NCBI RefSeq assembly: GCF_002858765.1
Contig: NZ_PJRP01000004.1
Span: 255,415-319,414 of the forward strand
Length of the DNA: 64,000 bases
Source of the DNA: Cupriavidus pauculus
Lineage (GTDB): Bacteria; Pseudomonadota; Gammaproteobacteria; Burkholderiales; Burkholderiaceae
Direction: 5' to 3'
Within the stretch, counting starts at the first letter, position 1. Each line of letters starts with the position of its first letter. This document shows positions 55,098 to 63,476 of the stretch, piece by piece. Under the pieces are notes generated by a model. It was given only the letters and a program-made list of their open reading frames with translations. It did no database searches and was not told the DNA's origin. Position numbers and translations under genes: made by a program.

Positions 55098-55355
55098 CTA
55101 GATCAGCTCTCGGTAAAGCACCGAGAGCGCTTCGCTGCCCCCAGCGCCGTCGCGCCACATGCGCGCGGCAAACGCGTCTTCGAACTCCTCGCTGCCCTCC
55201 TCGAACATTTCGTAGACGCTGTCGTGTGACAGCCCGCCTTCGAGCACTTTGAGTGCCGCCTCGACCGCCTGTTGTGCGCGCTGCGGAAGGCGTGGCTGGA
55301 GCGCTTTCAAGGCCGCGATCTCGGCGTGTACCTGTTCGTCTGTTTTCTTGGCCAT
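55098..55355 (-). CDS. Small conserved-looking hypothetical protein
   Basis: 85 residues, helical and acidic (KKTDEQVHAEIAALKALQPR, then VYEMFEEGSEEFEDAFAARM). GGGAGAAC precedes the ATG. I recognise no named family. It is a lone gene on the opposite strand to the alcohol oxidation unit. Confidence 0.65.
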   Translation of the reverse strand: MAKKTDEQVHAEIAALKALQPRLPQRAQQAVEAALKVLEGGLSHDSVYEMFEEGSEEFEDAFAARMWRDGAGGSEALSVLYRELI

Positions 55356-55549
55356 GTCGTTCTCCCTTGAGTCGCCCTCACCTAGTTAAGGCTTGGCATC
55401 ACCACGGCTTGTGCCGGTCCTGTCGACAAAGACTACCACTTTCAAAGTGCCGAATCATCAACTCGGCGTTTGGTGCGCAGAAAGCTCCGAATCGAAAACT
55501 GGATGTCTCGCCGTGAATCCTCGCGATCTGCCTGAGGGGGCTGCGCTGA

Positions 55550-56030
55550 TTGTTGAGCTTACCAACTGGCAAATGCCTGGGACACGGGTTCTTTGTTGGG
55601 CAAGATGCTGCGCATTGACGTGCGGGGCAGCGGCTTCGGGGTGCCCTCGGATAATCCCTTTGCCTCCGGCAACGGGTAGCCGCTCAGAAATCTGGGCGCG
55701 CGTCGAAGGATCCGTATGTGTGGGGGCTTCAATGTGCGAAACGACCGGGCTCACACCGCCCGCGTTCGAGAACGACCATGCTGACGGAAGTTGCGCCATC
55801 TTGGGAGGCTTCGTCTACGGTGGAAATACCGTCCCGGAGATCAATGGCCGCTGTTTCCTCATGGACCTCGCGTGGGGCGGTTGAAGAGCATTGCGTATCG
55901 AGACGGGGCCGTGAAGGAATCGTGTGACTGGTCCCTGCTGCTGCCTGGGACGATGTATTCGTTCGGCAGGGATGCTGCGGGCGAGCGCTATGTGCTGGCC
56001 GAAACCGGCGCCGGGGGCAGGTACTGCGTG
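55550..56030 (+). pseudogene. Decayed PQQ-dependent aldose sugar dehydrogenase
   Basis: Pieces of a soluble PQQ sugar dehydrogenase (YliI/Gdh-B type) lie in changing frames. LLGKMLRIDVRGSGFGVPSD then NPFASGNG (near 55590-55680) matches the family's GKILRID...PPDNPF block. CAILGGFVYGGNTVPEINGR (55790-55850) matches the GG-Y-Y-G motif, and LLPGTMYSFGRDAAGERYVL near 55940-56010 matches the final strands. At least two frame changes and internal stops exist, and the N-terminal two thirds is missing. Confidence 0.65.
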
Positions 56031-56297
56031 TGCAGCGCAGTCAATGGGTGCGGGAACACGAGGAGCCATCCACAGTTGCGCTGGAGTGCGAGACATTCAG
56101 CGGCCGAATTGTTTTCGCACTGCTCCCGCTTGGCACGCCCATCGCGAATCGCGCGGTGTTGTCTGAGCTGATCGGCCTGCTAATGTGAAAGTCGTTGTTG
56201 TCTTTTGGCAAGGAAATCTGCCGCGCGCATGGCCTCCGGAAGTTTTCGCTGATACACTCCGCCCCCGTCGAAAACCAATTTTACGGAGTTTGCCAAC

Positions 56298-56951
56298 ATG
56301 GCCATCAAGAAAGTCGCAGCAACTGCAGTGAAACGCGTAACCAAGAAAGCTGTTGCAACGCCCGCGAAGAAGGCAAGCGTCATCGATCGCGAAGTGAAGG
56401 CTGCCGAAAAGCAACTGGCTAAGTTCCGCGCAGATCTGGCCAAGCAAGTTGCGGCTGGCAAGAAGGCCATCGTCAAGGCAGCCGCCGACCTGAAGAAGCT
56501 GAAGGAATCGGCACGCGCCGCACACGCAGCAGAAAAGGCCGCCGCCAAGGAAAAGCTCGCTGCCGCCAAGGAAAAGGCCGCAGCAGCCAAGGCAAAAGCA
56601 AAGGCCAAGGCCAAGCCCGCAGTAAAGGGTTCCCCGGCCAAGAAGGCCGCTAAGCCGCAAGCTGAGAAGGTAGTGAAGGCCGTCAAGACGGCAAATGCCG
56701 CCAAGCCGGCTAAGACCGTCAAGGCGGTTAAGGCTGTGAAGGCTGTGAAGGCTGTGAAGGCTGTGAAGGCTGTGAAGGCTGTGAAGGCTGTGAAGGCTGT
56801 GAAGGCGCCCAAGGCTGCCGCACAAAAGCCCGCGGCGAAGCCGGCTGCGAAAGTCCGTCGCGCTAAGGCTGCCAGCGTGAAGCCGTCGGCAGCGCCCGCT
56901 ACGCAAGCAGCGGCCGCACCGGCACAAGTGGCTACCCCTGCATCGGCTTAA
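56298..56951 (+). CDS. Histone H1-like protein, Lys/Ala-rich
   Basis: A 217-residue basic protein. Residues 1-80 are a helical, coiled-coil-like region (EVKAAEKQLAKFRADLAKQV), followed by AAKEKLAAAKEK repeats and a long KAVKAVKAV tract, ending in an Ala/Pro-rich tail. It resembles bacterial H1/HctB-like nucleoid proteins common in Burkholderiales, thought to bind and compact DNA. Eight perfect 9-bp GCTGTGAAG units (56733-56804) encode most of the tract, so length variation between strains is likely. A strong terminator follows. Confidence 0.88.
   Translation: MAIKKVAATAVKRVTKKAVATPAKKASVIDREVKAAEKQLAKFRADLAKQVAAGKKAIVKAAADLKKLKESARAAHAAEKAAAKEKLAAAKEKAAAAKAKAKAKAKPAVKGSPAKKAAKPQAEKVVKAVKTANAAKPAKTVKAVKAVKAVKAVKAVKAVKAVKAVKAVKAPKAAAQKPAAKPAAKVRRAKAASVKPSAAPATQAAAAPAQVATPASA
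56733..56804 (+). repeat. Tandem 9-bp repeat inside the H1-like gene
   Basis: Eight identical copies of GCTGTGAAG, each encoding Ala-Val-Lys. The 9-base period keeps frame whatever the copy number. Confidence 0.95.
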
Positions 56952-57029
56952 GCGCGCGACCGCCTGCGCATTACGCAGGGCAAAAGACTGAGGCCTTGCG
57001 CCTCTCGCATGAGGTGTGAGTCTGACCGA

Positions 57030-57070
57030 AACAGCCCGATCGGCTTAAGTTGATCGGGCTGTTTTCTTTT
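57030..57070 (+). terminator. Rho-independent terminator after the H1-like gene
   Basis: A 12-bp perfect stem (AACAGCCCGATC / GATCGGGCTGTT) with a 10-base loop and a T-rich tail (TTTTCTTTT). Confidence 0.92.
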
Positions 57071-57206
57071 GCCCCGCCGATCACTATGCGCATCGAAATG
57101 GATCTGCACTTGGCTTGCACGAGCCGGCCCGTACAACGTGGTTTATTCTCGTAAATATTCAATTTATCCGGGGATGAAAGCATGCAATCCACGAATATAA
57201 TGCCGC

Positions 57207-57932
57207 ATGGGTAAAGAAAATCTGCAACGGTTGATGGAACTGGCGCCGCGTGGCCAGCCACTGGATCCTGATCTACTTCGGGATATGCGTGTCTCCTCAC
57301 GCGCAACGAGCTATTTGCTGGAAGCGGGCTGGCTACAGCGCCTGTCGAAGGGCGCATACCTGCTCAGAGGTGACAAGCCGACGCGCGAAGGCATGGTGGC
57401 ATTCGTATCTCGCAAAATGCCGGGATTGCATATTGGCGGCAAGTCGGCGTTGACGTGGCACGCCACGCAAAAGGTGTCAGCCACCACCGAGCGCATTGGG
57501 TTGTGGGGGCCACGGCCTTACCGATTTCCTTCCTGGCTCGCCGAGCATCTGGATTTCATGTACCAGACCACCGATCTGTTTGACGGGCACCTTCCGTACG
57601 CGCAGGGTTTGATATCCGCGCCGCATGATCCCGGTGTGATGGTGTCTGTTCCCGAACGTGCGTTGCTAGAGCTCGCCAGCGACGCCGGAAAAACGTTGAC
57701 AGTCCAAGCGCTGGAAAACGCGATGAGCCTGGCGAGCGATCTGCGCCCGTCCGTGCTCGATCAGCTGTTGTCTCACTGCACACGCGTGAAGGTCATCAAA
57801 CTGGTTCGCGACATCGGACGGCGCGGGAGCTTTTCCTGGGCCGACACAGCGGAGCAGCATGTCGATCGTCTCGGAGCGGACAAGCGTTGGTCCTACGCGT
57901 CAAAAAATGGGGAACGACTGACGCTGGACTGA
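57207..57932 (+). CDS. AbiEi-type antitoxin-like protein, apparently orphan
   Basis: 241 residues. The winged-helix-like N-terminus (VSSRATSYLLEAGWLQRLSK then GAYLLRG) and LHIGGKSALTWHATQKVSAT match the AbiEi antitoxin family of type IV toxin-antitoxin systems. Normally a nucleotidyltransferase toxin AbiEii follows directly. Here the next 900 bases hold no such gene on either strand, so it is either an orphan regulator or a remnant. The start overlaps no other feature; an AT-rich promoter-like region precedes it. Confidence 0.8.
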   Translation: MGKENLQRLMELAPRGQPLDPDLLRDMRVSSRATSYLLEAGWLQRLSKGAYLLRGDKPTREGMVAFVSRKMPGLHIGGKSALTWHATQKVSATTERIGLWGPRPYRFPSWLAEHLDFMYQTTDLFDGHLPYAQGLISAPHDPGVMVSVPERALLELASDAGKTLTVQALENAMSLASDLRPSVLDQLLSHCTRVKVIKLVRDIGRRGSFSWADTAEQHVDRLGADKRWSYASKNGERLTLD

Positions 57933-58906
57933 GGCCGAAGGCAGCTCGCCAAGCACTCACTTTCGCAAGAGTTTCCCTTGCGCCGTTGTGGCCTGCCATC
58001 TGACTGCAATGAATGATGGAAGCGGCCACACCTTGGCCTGCCGATGAGGACAGCAACACGCGTCCAACCGCGGATCTGCTAGAAACCCCTCAGAAAAGTG
58101 TCATAACTACTGACACTGATGGGGCGCTTTCGGCTACCCCGCCATCGATTGCGGCAGATCAATCAAGGGCCGGCGGCGAGCGACGAACATGGTCGCCAGC
58201 AACAGCGTTCCGGGGCTCACTGCAAAGTGCATGGTTCAACGATTGCCACACGCCCGTCTTGCGGGTTGGTCGCACGTGCCACTGCCATGGGGTATTCCTA
58301 AACCGATACCTCCAGTACTTCGCGATCGCTATCGAACCACCGCGCGGGAAGTGACACACCTGCGTGCTCATCGTCGACATGCAGGTTCCTCAGACCTCCG
58401 CGCTTGCGTGTTGTCGGTGAAATTGTGGCGGGTCTGGCGGGCGGCCGTGTACATGGCCAATGCAGCCGCGCATCGAACAACGCTCGGGATTCTCCGCCCC
58501 GACGTCGCCGCGTTGTTCCCGACTGCGCAGCCGTCTGACACCAGGCGCACAAGCGAGGTCCAAGCCTCCTCGCACTTCACAGGCGGCGCGTTACCCTGTC
58601 ACGCGCCGCCTTTTTCTCGTTATGGGTATCTTGCCCGGACGCCGGCTCAACCCGTGACGGGTCCCACAGTTCGTCCCCCCGAGTCGTAGCGACCTGGATG
58701 CGTCGCCGGAAGGCTATGCATCGCCCAATGGACGATGTGCGCGCTGATTGAGGCGGCCAATGGCTCCCTGGTGTCGGGGCCCGATCATCGACAGCTGATG
58801 CGTCTTGTGATGCAAATCAAGTACCCGATGCTTTGCACTGCGCAAAATGACTCCAGGAACCAGACAGTCAGTTCCTTCGCTTCGTTGATGATCGCCAGGA
58901 GGCAAC
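57933..58906. other. Long non-coding or decayed stretch
   Basis: No gene is supported; frames are short and arginine-rich. A terminator lies at 58582-58615. Near 58840-58906 only the ribosome site (GGAGGC) of the following small gene stands out. Confidence 0.5.
58582..58615 (+). terminator. Rho-independent terminator without an evident upstream gene
   Basis: A 10-bp perfect stem (GGCGGCGCGT / ACGCGCCGCC) with a 9-base loop, followed by TTTTT. Either a lost gene or a small RNA could end here. Confidence 0.85.
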
Positions 58907-59122
58907 ATGTTCCCCGAATACCGCGCCAAGATTTCCCGCCTCAGAATTGAGGACGCGCACTTTGGCAAACTGTTCGCACGCCACAACGAGCTCGACCACC
59001 AGATCAAGAACATGGAGTCCGGTGCCGTGCCGGCTTCGTGGCACGAAATAGAAGCTCGGAAAAAGCAAAAGCTAAAGCTCAAGGACCAACTCTACGCGGT
59101 CCTCAAAAGCCACGCACCTTGA
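58907..59122 (+). CDS. YdcH-family small protein (DUF465)
   Basis: 71 residues: MFPEYRAKISRLRIEDAHFG, then LFARHNELDHQIKNMESG and EIEARKKQKLKLKDQLYAV, the helical-hairpin pattern of the DUF465/YdcH family. AGGAGGC precedes the ATG. The function of the family is unclear; a universal stress protein gene follows 120 bases later. Confidence 0.88.
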   Translation: MFPEYRAKISRLRIEDAHFGKLFARHNELDHQIKNMESGAVPASWHEIEARKKQKLKLKDQLYAVLKSHAP

Positions 59123-59242
59123 TCGATCACGACCGCTCGCGACCGCTCACCAATCGAACATGGCGACGCCAGGAAGGCTTCGGCCGGTTTCCGACGACTT
59201 CCCCACATTCTCAAGATTCCCGATTCCCCCCAAGAACTTGTC

Positions 59243-59677
59243 ATGTACAAGCACATCCTTCTCCCTATCGATGGCTCCGACCTGTCACGCAAGGCGGTGT
59301 CGGCGGCAATCACCTTTGCCCGGAACACCGGGGCGAGACTTACGCCGTACTTCTGTATCGATGAGTATCCCTTCTCGTGGCGATCGGACTCATCCCACGA
59401 AACCAAACATACATATAGCGGGCGTATGGAAGCCTATGCCCGACATCATTTGGCTTTCGTCGAGTCAAACGCATCACTGGCGGGCGTGCCTTGCATTGGC
59501 CGGACCTCCACCGCGTCTTCACCATATCTAGGCATCATCGCCGCCGCGGAGGAATTCAATTGCGATGTCATCTTCATGGCATCGCACGGGCGAAGCGGCT
59601 TGTCTGGTCTTCTGATCGGCAGCGAAACGCAGAAAGTTCTGACGCATACAACGATTCCGGTTCTCGTGTTTCGCTAG
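59243..59677 (+). CDS. Universal stress protein (UspA family)
   Basis: 144 residues with the Usp fold: ILLPIDGSDLSRKAVSAAI at the start and the ATP-binding signature MASHGRSGLSGLLIGSETQK near the C-terminus (G-x2-G-x9-G-S pattern). It is likely an ATP-binding stress protein in the cytoplasm. No clear ribosome site is visible. It is downstream of the YdcH-like gene and may be transcribed separately. Confidence 0.9.
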   Translation: MYKHILLPIDGSDLSRKAVSAAITFARNTGARLTPYFCIDEYPFSWRSDSSHETKHTYSGRMEAYARHHLAFVESNASLAGVPCIGRTSTASSPYLGIIAAAEEFNCDVIFMASHGRSGLSGLLIGSETQKVLTHTTIPVLVFR

Positions 59678-60072
59678 CGCTACAGCGAGGCGCTGAAACA
59701 GCGGATAGCAACTCGTGCTTTCGGTGGCGGCGCAAACCACAGGTTCGTCACCGAAGCTCAACGCCCACGCTTGTCGCCCGCCCCGCCCCATCATTGCGCA
59801 CTCCCGCCTACGCAACGATTCCACGCCTCTTTGTCCGATATCTCCAGCACTCCTTAGCTGAGCGCACTGCAGCATCCCACGACTGCCGTCGAACAAGTCC
59901 ATTGAGAAGTTCCCCGCCGCGCATCGTCACGCGAAAACAACTTGATCTCGCACAACCGCAAGGCAATAAGACGAGATCCTATGCCATATCGGTCAGTTCC
60001 ACATATCAACATTCCTAGCAGTCTTGGGTATCGTACGAACTCGAAAATGATCACTTTATAGGGTTTCGTACG
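59678..60072. other. Gap before the ProQ-like gene
   Basis: Nothing coding is supported. The last 60 bases before 60073 are AT-rich and hold a repeated GGGTnTCGTACGA motif (60025-60037 and 60060-60072), which may be a promoter or operator element. Confidence 0.4.
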
Positions 60073-60564
60073 ATGGGATATGAGCAACTCGCAGAACTAC
60101 GCAGCATGCTCGCAGAGAAAGCTCGGAGGCAGGCAGAAGAGAAGGCGTCACAGGATAGATCGCAAAAAAATGTCGTGGACGGCGACGCAAGCGTTCGCGC
60201 TATTGACATCCTCCAACGTCGTTTTCCGAAGGCCTTTCCAAGAAGTCCCGCCTCCAAAGTCCCATTGCAACTCGCCATACTCTCCAACCTCCTCGCAAAC
60301 GCGGAAGATCTTTCCCTTAGCGAAGGAGACATTCGCGCCGCAGTCGCCACGTGGTGCCGTGAACCACGTTACTGGGCTGCGCTCACCGCAGGCGCCCTTC
60401 GACGGGACTTGGCTGGCAACCTAGTCGGCATCGTCACCGAAACGGAAGCAAGGCGAGCTCGATACTGGTTGCGCAAACATGCGTCGCCGACACCGAAGCC
60501 GGCGCTGACGTTGACGCCTGTCGGGATCCTTCAACTCCGTTACTGGATCTCTGATGACTGGTGA
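60073..60564 (+). CDS. ProQ/FinO-domain RNA-binding protein
   Basis: 163 residues. After a charged N-terminal helix (LRSMLAEKARRQAEEKASQD) comes a ProQ/FinO domain: ILQRRFPKAFPRSPASKVPL, the LAILSNLLANAEDLSLSEGD region and CREPRYWAALTAGALRRDL. Such proteins bind small RNAs and 3' ends of mRNAs. A short C-terminal tail follows. The ATG directly follows the repeated TCGTACGA motif. It stands alone. Confidence 0.88.
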   Translation: MGYEQLAELRSMLAEKARRQAEEKASQDRSQKNVVDGDASVRAIDILQRRFPKAFPRSPASKVPLQLAILSNLLANAEDLSLSEGDIRAAVATWCREPRYWAALTAGALRRDLAGNLVGIVTETEARRARYWLRKHASPTPKPALTLTPVGILQLRYWISDDW

Positions 60565-60667
60565 GGGCGAAGCCTCCAGGACGAGTGTGGATAGCGCAAA
60601 GCCTGATGGCGCTTGATGCTCAGGTGCAGGACCTGCAGAGAGGCCCCCGTTCTACAAGCTGACAACG

Positions 60668-60700
60668 AAAAAAACCCGGACTGCGAGGTCGCAGTCCGGG
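60668..60700 (-). terminator. Rho-independent terminator of the response regulator gene
   Basis: On the minus strand a 12-bp perfect stem (CCCGGACTGCGA / TCGCAGTCCGGG, loop of two) is followed by seven T residues (60674 down to 60668). A second hairpin without a T-run lies at 60712-60739 (AGCCGGATC / GATCCGGCT). Confidence 0.88.
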
Positions 60701-60905
60701 GTGCGGGAAGAAGCCGGATCGGGGAGTCAGGATCCGGCTTGAGCGAGGGCTCCAAGCATGTCGAAGCCAACTACAGTCTACTGGGACGTCGATGTTGAAG
60801 ATATCGAGCCAGTACGAATGCAGGCCTCGGAGCGCTAGGATCCGTTCGGATCGTAGACAACGTATGTCGACGGACCATTTGATGACCCAACGGGGGCGTC
60901 CGGTA

Positions 60906-61583
60906 TCAGGCCTGCGGCGGGCCGAGTACTGATGCCGGTGCCAATCCCACCTCGAGTGCATATTTGATGAGCTCGGCGTCGTTCGAAACGCCAATGCGCT
61001 TCATCGCATTGCTTTTCTGGGTGCTCACCGTTTGTTTGCTCCGGCGTAGATAGGTGGCAATGGCCCCCACGCTCATACCGGAGACGAATAGACGAACAAC
61101 TTCAGACTCGCGCCGGGAAAGTTCAGCGATCGGCCTATTCTCTGGCACGCCATACTCGAAACCTCTCACAACCGCCGCCACGGCCGGTGAATGGTAGTGC
61201 CCTCCCGAACTCGCAATGTGAATCGCCGGCAGGAGGTGACTCGTATGGTCCGACTTACTGACAATGCAACGGATCCCAATCTTGATGAGATTGTGGATGA
61301 CACCTGGATTGTCCAGCATCGTCAGGAGCACGATCCTCAAGTTCGGATACTTCCGAATGATGAAATTCAGCAATTGCATGCCGTCTCCGAATTCGCCACC
61401 CGGCATCGCATAGTCGGTAACGAGCACGTCCACCGCCTTGTCATCGAGGCACCGGATAATCTCCGTTGAGTTCGTCGCCGTGGCAACCACGTCGACCGTG
61501 TTCCCGGCGACCGACAACCTGACACCTTCGAGAACTGCGGGATGGTCGTCGGCGAGGACGACCTTAAGTCGGTAAAGCTCCAT
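60906..61583 (-). CDS. NarL/FixJ-family response regulator (RcsB/BvgA-like)
   Basis: 225 residues: a receiver domain (VVLADDHPAVLEGVRLSVAG, phosphoacceptor Asp in DVLVTDYAMPGGEF, Lys in CIVSKSDHTS) and a C-terminal LuxR helix-turn-helix (LSRRESEVVRLFVSGMSVGA, then RRSKQTVSTQKSNAMKRIGV). The start is the ATG giving MELYRLKVVLADDH; a longer open frame to 61790 adds unrelated residues. No histidine kinase is adjacent. It ends with a strong terminator 200 bases downstream. Confidence 0.9.
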   Translation of the reverse strand: MELYRLKVVLADDHPAVLEGVRLSVAGNTVDVVATATNSTEIIRCLDDKAVDVLVTDYAMPGGEFGDGMQLLNFIIRKYPNLRIVLLTMLDNPGVIHNLIKIGIRCIVSKSDHTSHLLPAIHIASSGGHYHSPAVAAVVRGFEYGVPENRPIAELSRRESEVVRLFVSGMSVGAIATYLRRSKQTVSTQKSNAMKRIGVSNDAELIKYALEVGLAPASVLGPPQA

Positions 61584-62581
61584 TCGATCACCTGCTTGTC
61601 TTACGTCGTTACCATTGCGTAGGCTTCGTGCGGTGGCAACTTTCCGGAAGCCACATCGGAGACGCCCATCGCTAGGCCTGCCAGACGCGAACACTCCCTG
61701 TCGAAATCGGCGGCGAACGCCGGTGACTAGCCCACGAGCGCTGGCGCTTATGAGCTGAATCCAGACAGGACGGTTGCCGATCTCTGGCAAATGGGGTCAA
61801 TGGCGTACCACCGGCGTACCACCGCACGAAATGTGTGGTCGAACGAAAGTCTATGGGACGAGCGCATAGCCGGAGAATCGGACGCTCTCCAATTACGCTG
61901 ATGGCCAGTCTGACTTATTCGAGAACAGGGAATCTCACGCAGATCCGATTCGAGCGTCTGGCGCTACAGAAAGCTCGGTCTGCAAAGGGCCCTGCAAGGG
62001 CCGCATGGGCGCAGCAAACAGTGTGCGGCGGAAGCGTTTTCGCCAGCATTCCACGACGCTGACTGGCGTTCGACTGTCTGGACTCGGGTCTCGAGACGTC
62101 TTGGAGCCAGTACCCATTCTAACGACGGCGTCGGATACGAAACAGGCCATCACGCATGGAAAGTTGCCGAACATCAAATCGCAAGTCGGACAGATGTCTT
62201 CTGCCCGAGGCATCGGATCATCTTCTCGACAGGTCGACAAGAACAACTCAGGGAAGTGATACGGCGACGGTACGCCCGAACCGCCAATGAAGGCGCTTCA
62301 ACTGTGCGAACCACCTCGGCTCGATCTATCAGTCGTTGTCTCGCGCCGTGAGCGAGCTCATCGCCTCTGGGCGGCGTGGTAACGGGACATTCATCGTGAT
62401 TGCCGATCGACGTGCGACGAAACAGCGACGATCCGCCTTTCCCAGGCCGGAAGACGTGACAAAGCAGACGTCATTGGGGCCGTCATCTGCTCAATGTCTT
62501 ACACGTTGTGCAATCTCAACGACGCGCGACCATGACTGTGGCATCAATGTTTGTGTCGTTGACACCCTTACGGATGCTTCC
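61584..62581. other. Long gap, possible phage-gene remains
   Basis: No intact gene. Near 62300-62420 a plus frame reads SLSRAVSELIASGRRGNGTF then IVIAD, in the frame of the gene that starts at 62582, so it may be its decayed 5' part. The rest is featureless to me. Confidence 0.35.
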
Positions 62582-63019
62582 ATGTTCCCTCGTCTTCTTG
62601 ATGCGCTTCGGTATCTATATGGACGGCTTTTCGACCCCGATAGGCCGGCAGGCAAAGCGTCTGCAACAGGCACCTCGCCAGTCGCTGCCCCGAGTCGCAG
62701 AGATCGGCGCCGACAGCGAATGGAGTCGAAGGCCGCGCAAGCAAAGATTCAAGCTTTCCTAACGTCGGTCAATCTTCGGCGTGGGCTGAACGAGAAACAG
62801 CGTCAGAAGAACGATGGGGTCGTCGCATACCGTTGGCGAACGGCCGGCGATAGATATGTCTGCGAGTACTGCGCCGCCAATGACGGCAAAGTCTTCCAAT
62901 GGGACGATCCGCCGCCACTGACAGGCCATCCGGCATCTGGCTGCTGTTGCGCCAACGGCGTCTGTCGTTGTACTGCTGAGCCAATGCCTGGTGAAACCCG
63001 GCGAGACCTCGCCGGTTGA
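62582..63019 (+). CDS. Phage Mu F-like / SPP1 gp7-like C-terminal fragment
   Basis: About 145 residues. The C-terminal part has YRWRTAGDRYVCEYCAANDG then KVFQWDDPPP, HPASGCCC and CRC. This resembles the W-T-x-x-D-x-x-V-x-x-x-C-x-x-x-D-G-K-V-F and final C-R-C pattern of phage minor head (Mu F) proteins. The usual large N-terminal part is absent and no other phage genes are close. It is probably a prophage remnant, or a small domesticated protein. Confidence 0.45.
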   Translation: MFPRLLDALRYLYGRLFDPDRPAGKASATGTSPVAAPSRRDRRRQRMESKAAQAKIQAFLTSVNLRRGLNEKQRQKNDGVVAYRWRTAGDRYVCEYCAANDGKVFQWDDPPPLTGHPASGCCCANGVCRCTAEPMPGETRRDLAG

Positions 63020-63221
63020 AACGAATCGCGCGCTGGAAAACAAGATGTCAATGTACTAATTTGTAAAAACAAATTGATACGTCTTTCCCTAAAATATGCG
63101 AGATATGCCAACGCGCAAAATAAGCTTATCAAAAATTTAAGTTAATTTGTTTGAAATCAAAGGGCGTGGAGAAGTGAATCACCAATCATGATGGCATCAT
63201 TTTCATGGAGGCCCCGTCCCA

Positions 63222-63476
63222 ATGCTCAATTCACTGACCAGCGATCAACTGAACGGTATGTTGCTCGCCCAGAGTGTTCTCATCTACGCCATTCTCCGAA
63301 GTCTGCCCCCGTCCGAGAGAGAAGCGATCAAGATCGCTTACGCCGCCGAGTCAGAGCGGTCGACTGAGGAGGTTGAGCACTGGCCGACTAGCCGAGCGTT
63401 TCGGCGCGGTTTCGAAGAACAGACCAGCGTCCAACTTGCGCGACTCTATTCGTTTCGGTCTCCCACGACCGTATAG
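63222..63476 (+). CDS. Small hypothetical protein
   Basis: 84 residues (start MLNSLTSDQLNGMLLAQSVL), helical, with a natural residue mix and a charged middle (SERSTEEVEHWPTSRAF). Its upstream region is notably AT-rich (63040-63170), consistent with a promoter. No family is recognised. Confidence 0.55.
   Translation: MLNSLTSDQLNGMLLAQSVLIYAILRSLPPSEREAIKIAYAAESERSTEEVEHWPTSRAFRRGFEEQTSVQLARLYSFRSPTTV

Noticed and set aside
60712..60739. A second terminator for the ProQ-like gene.
   Set aside because: The hairpin has no T-run on the plus strand, so only the minus-strand terminator beside it is called.
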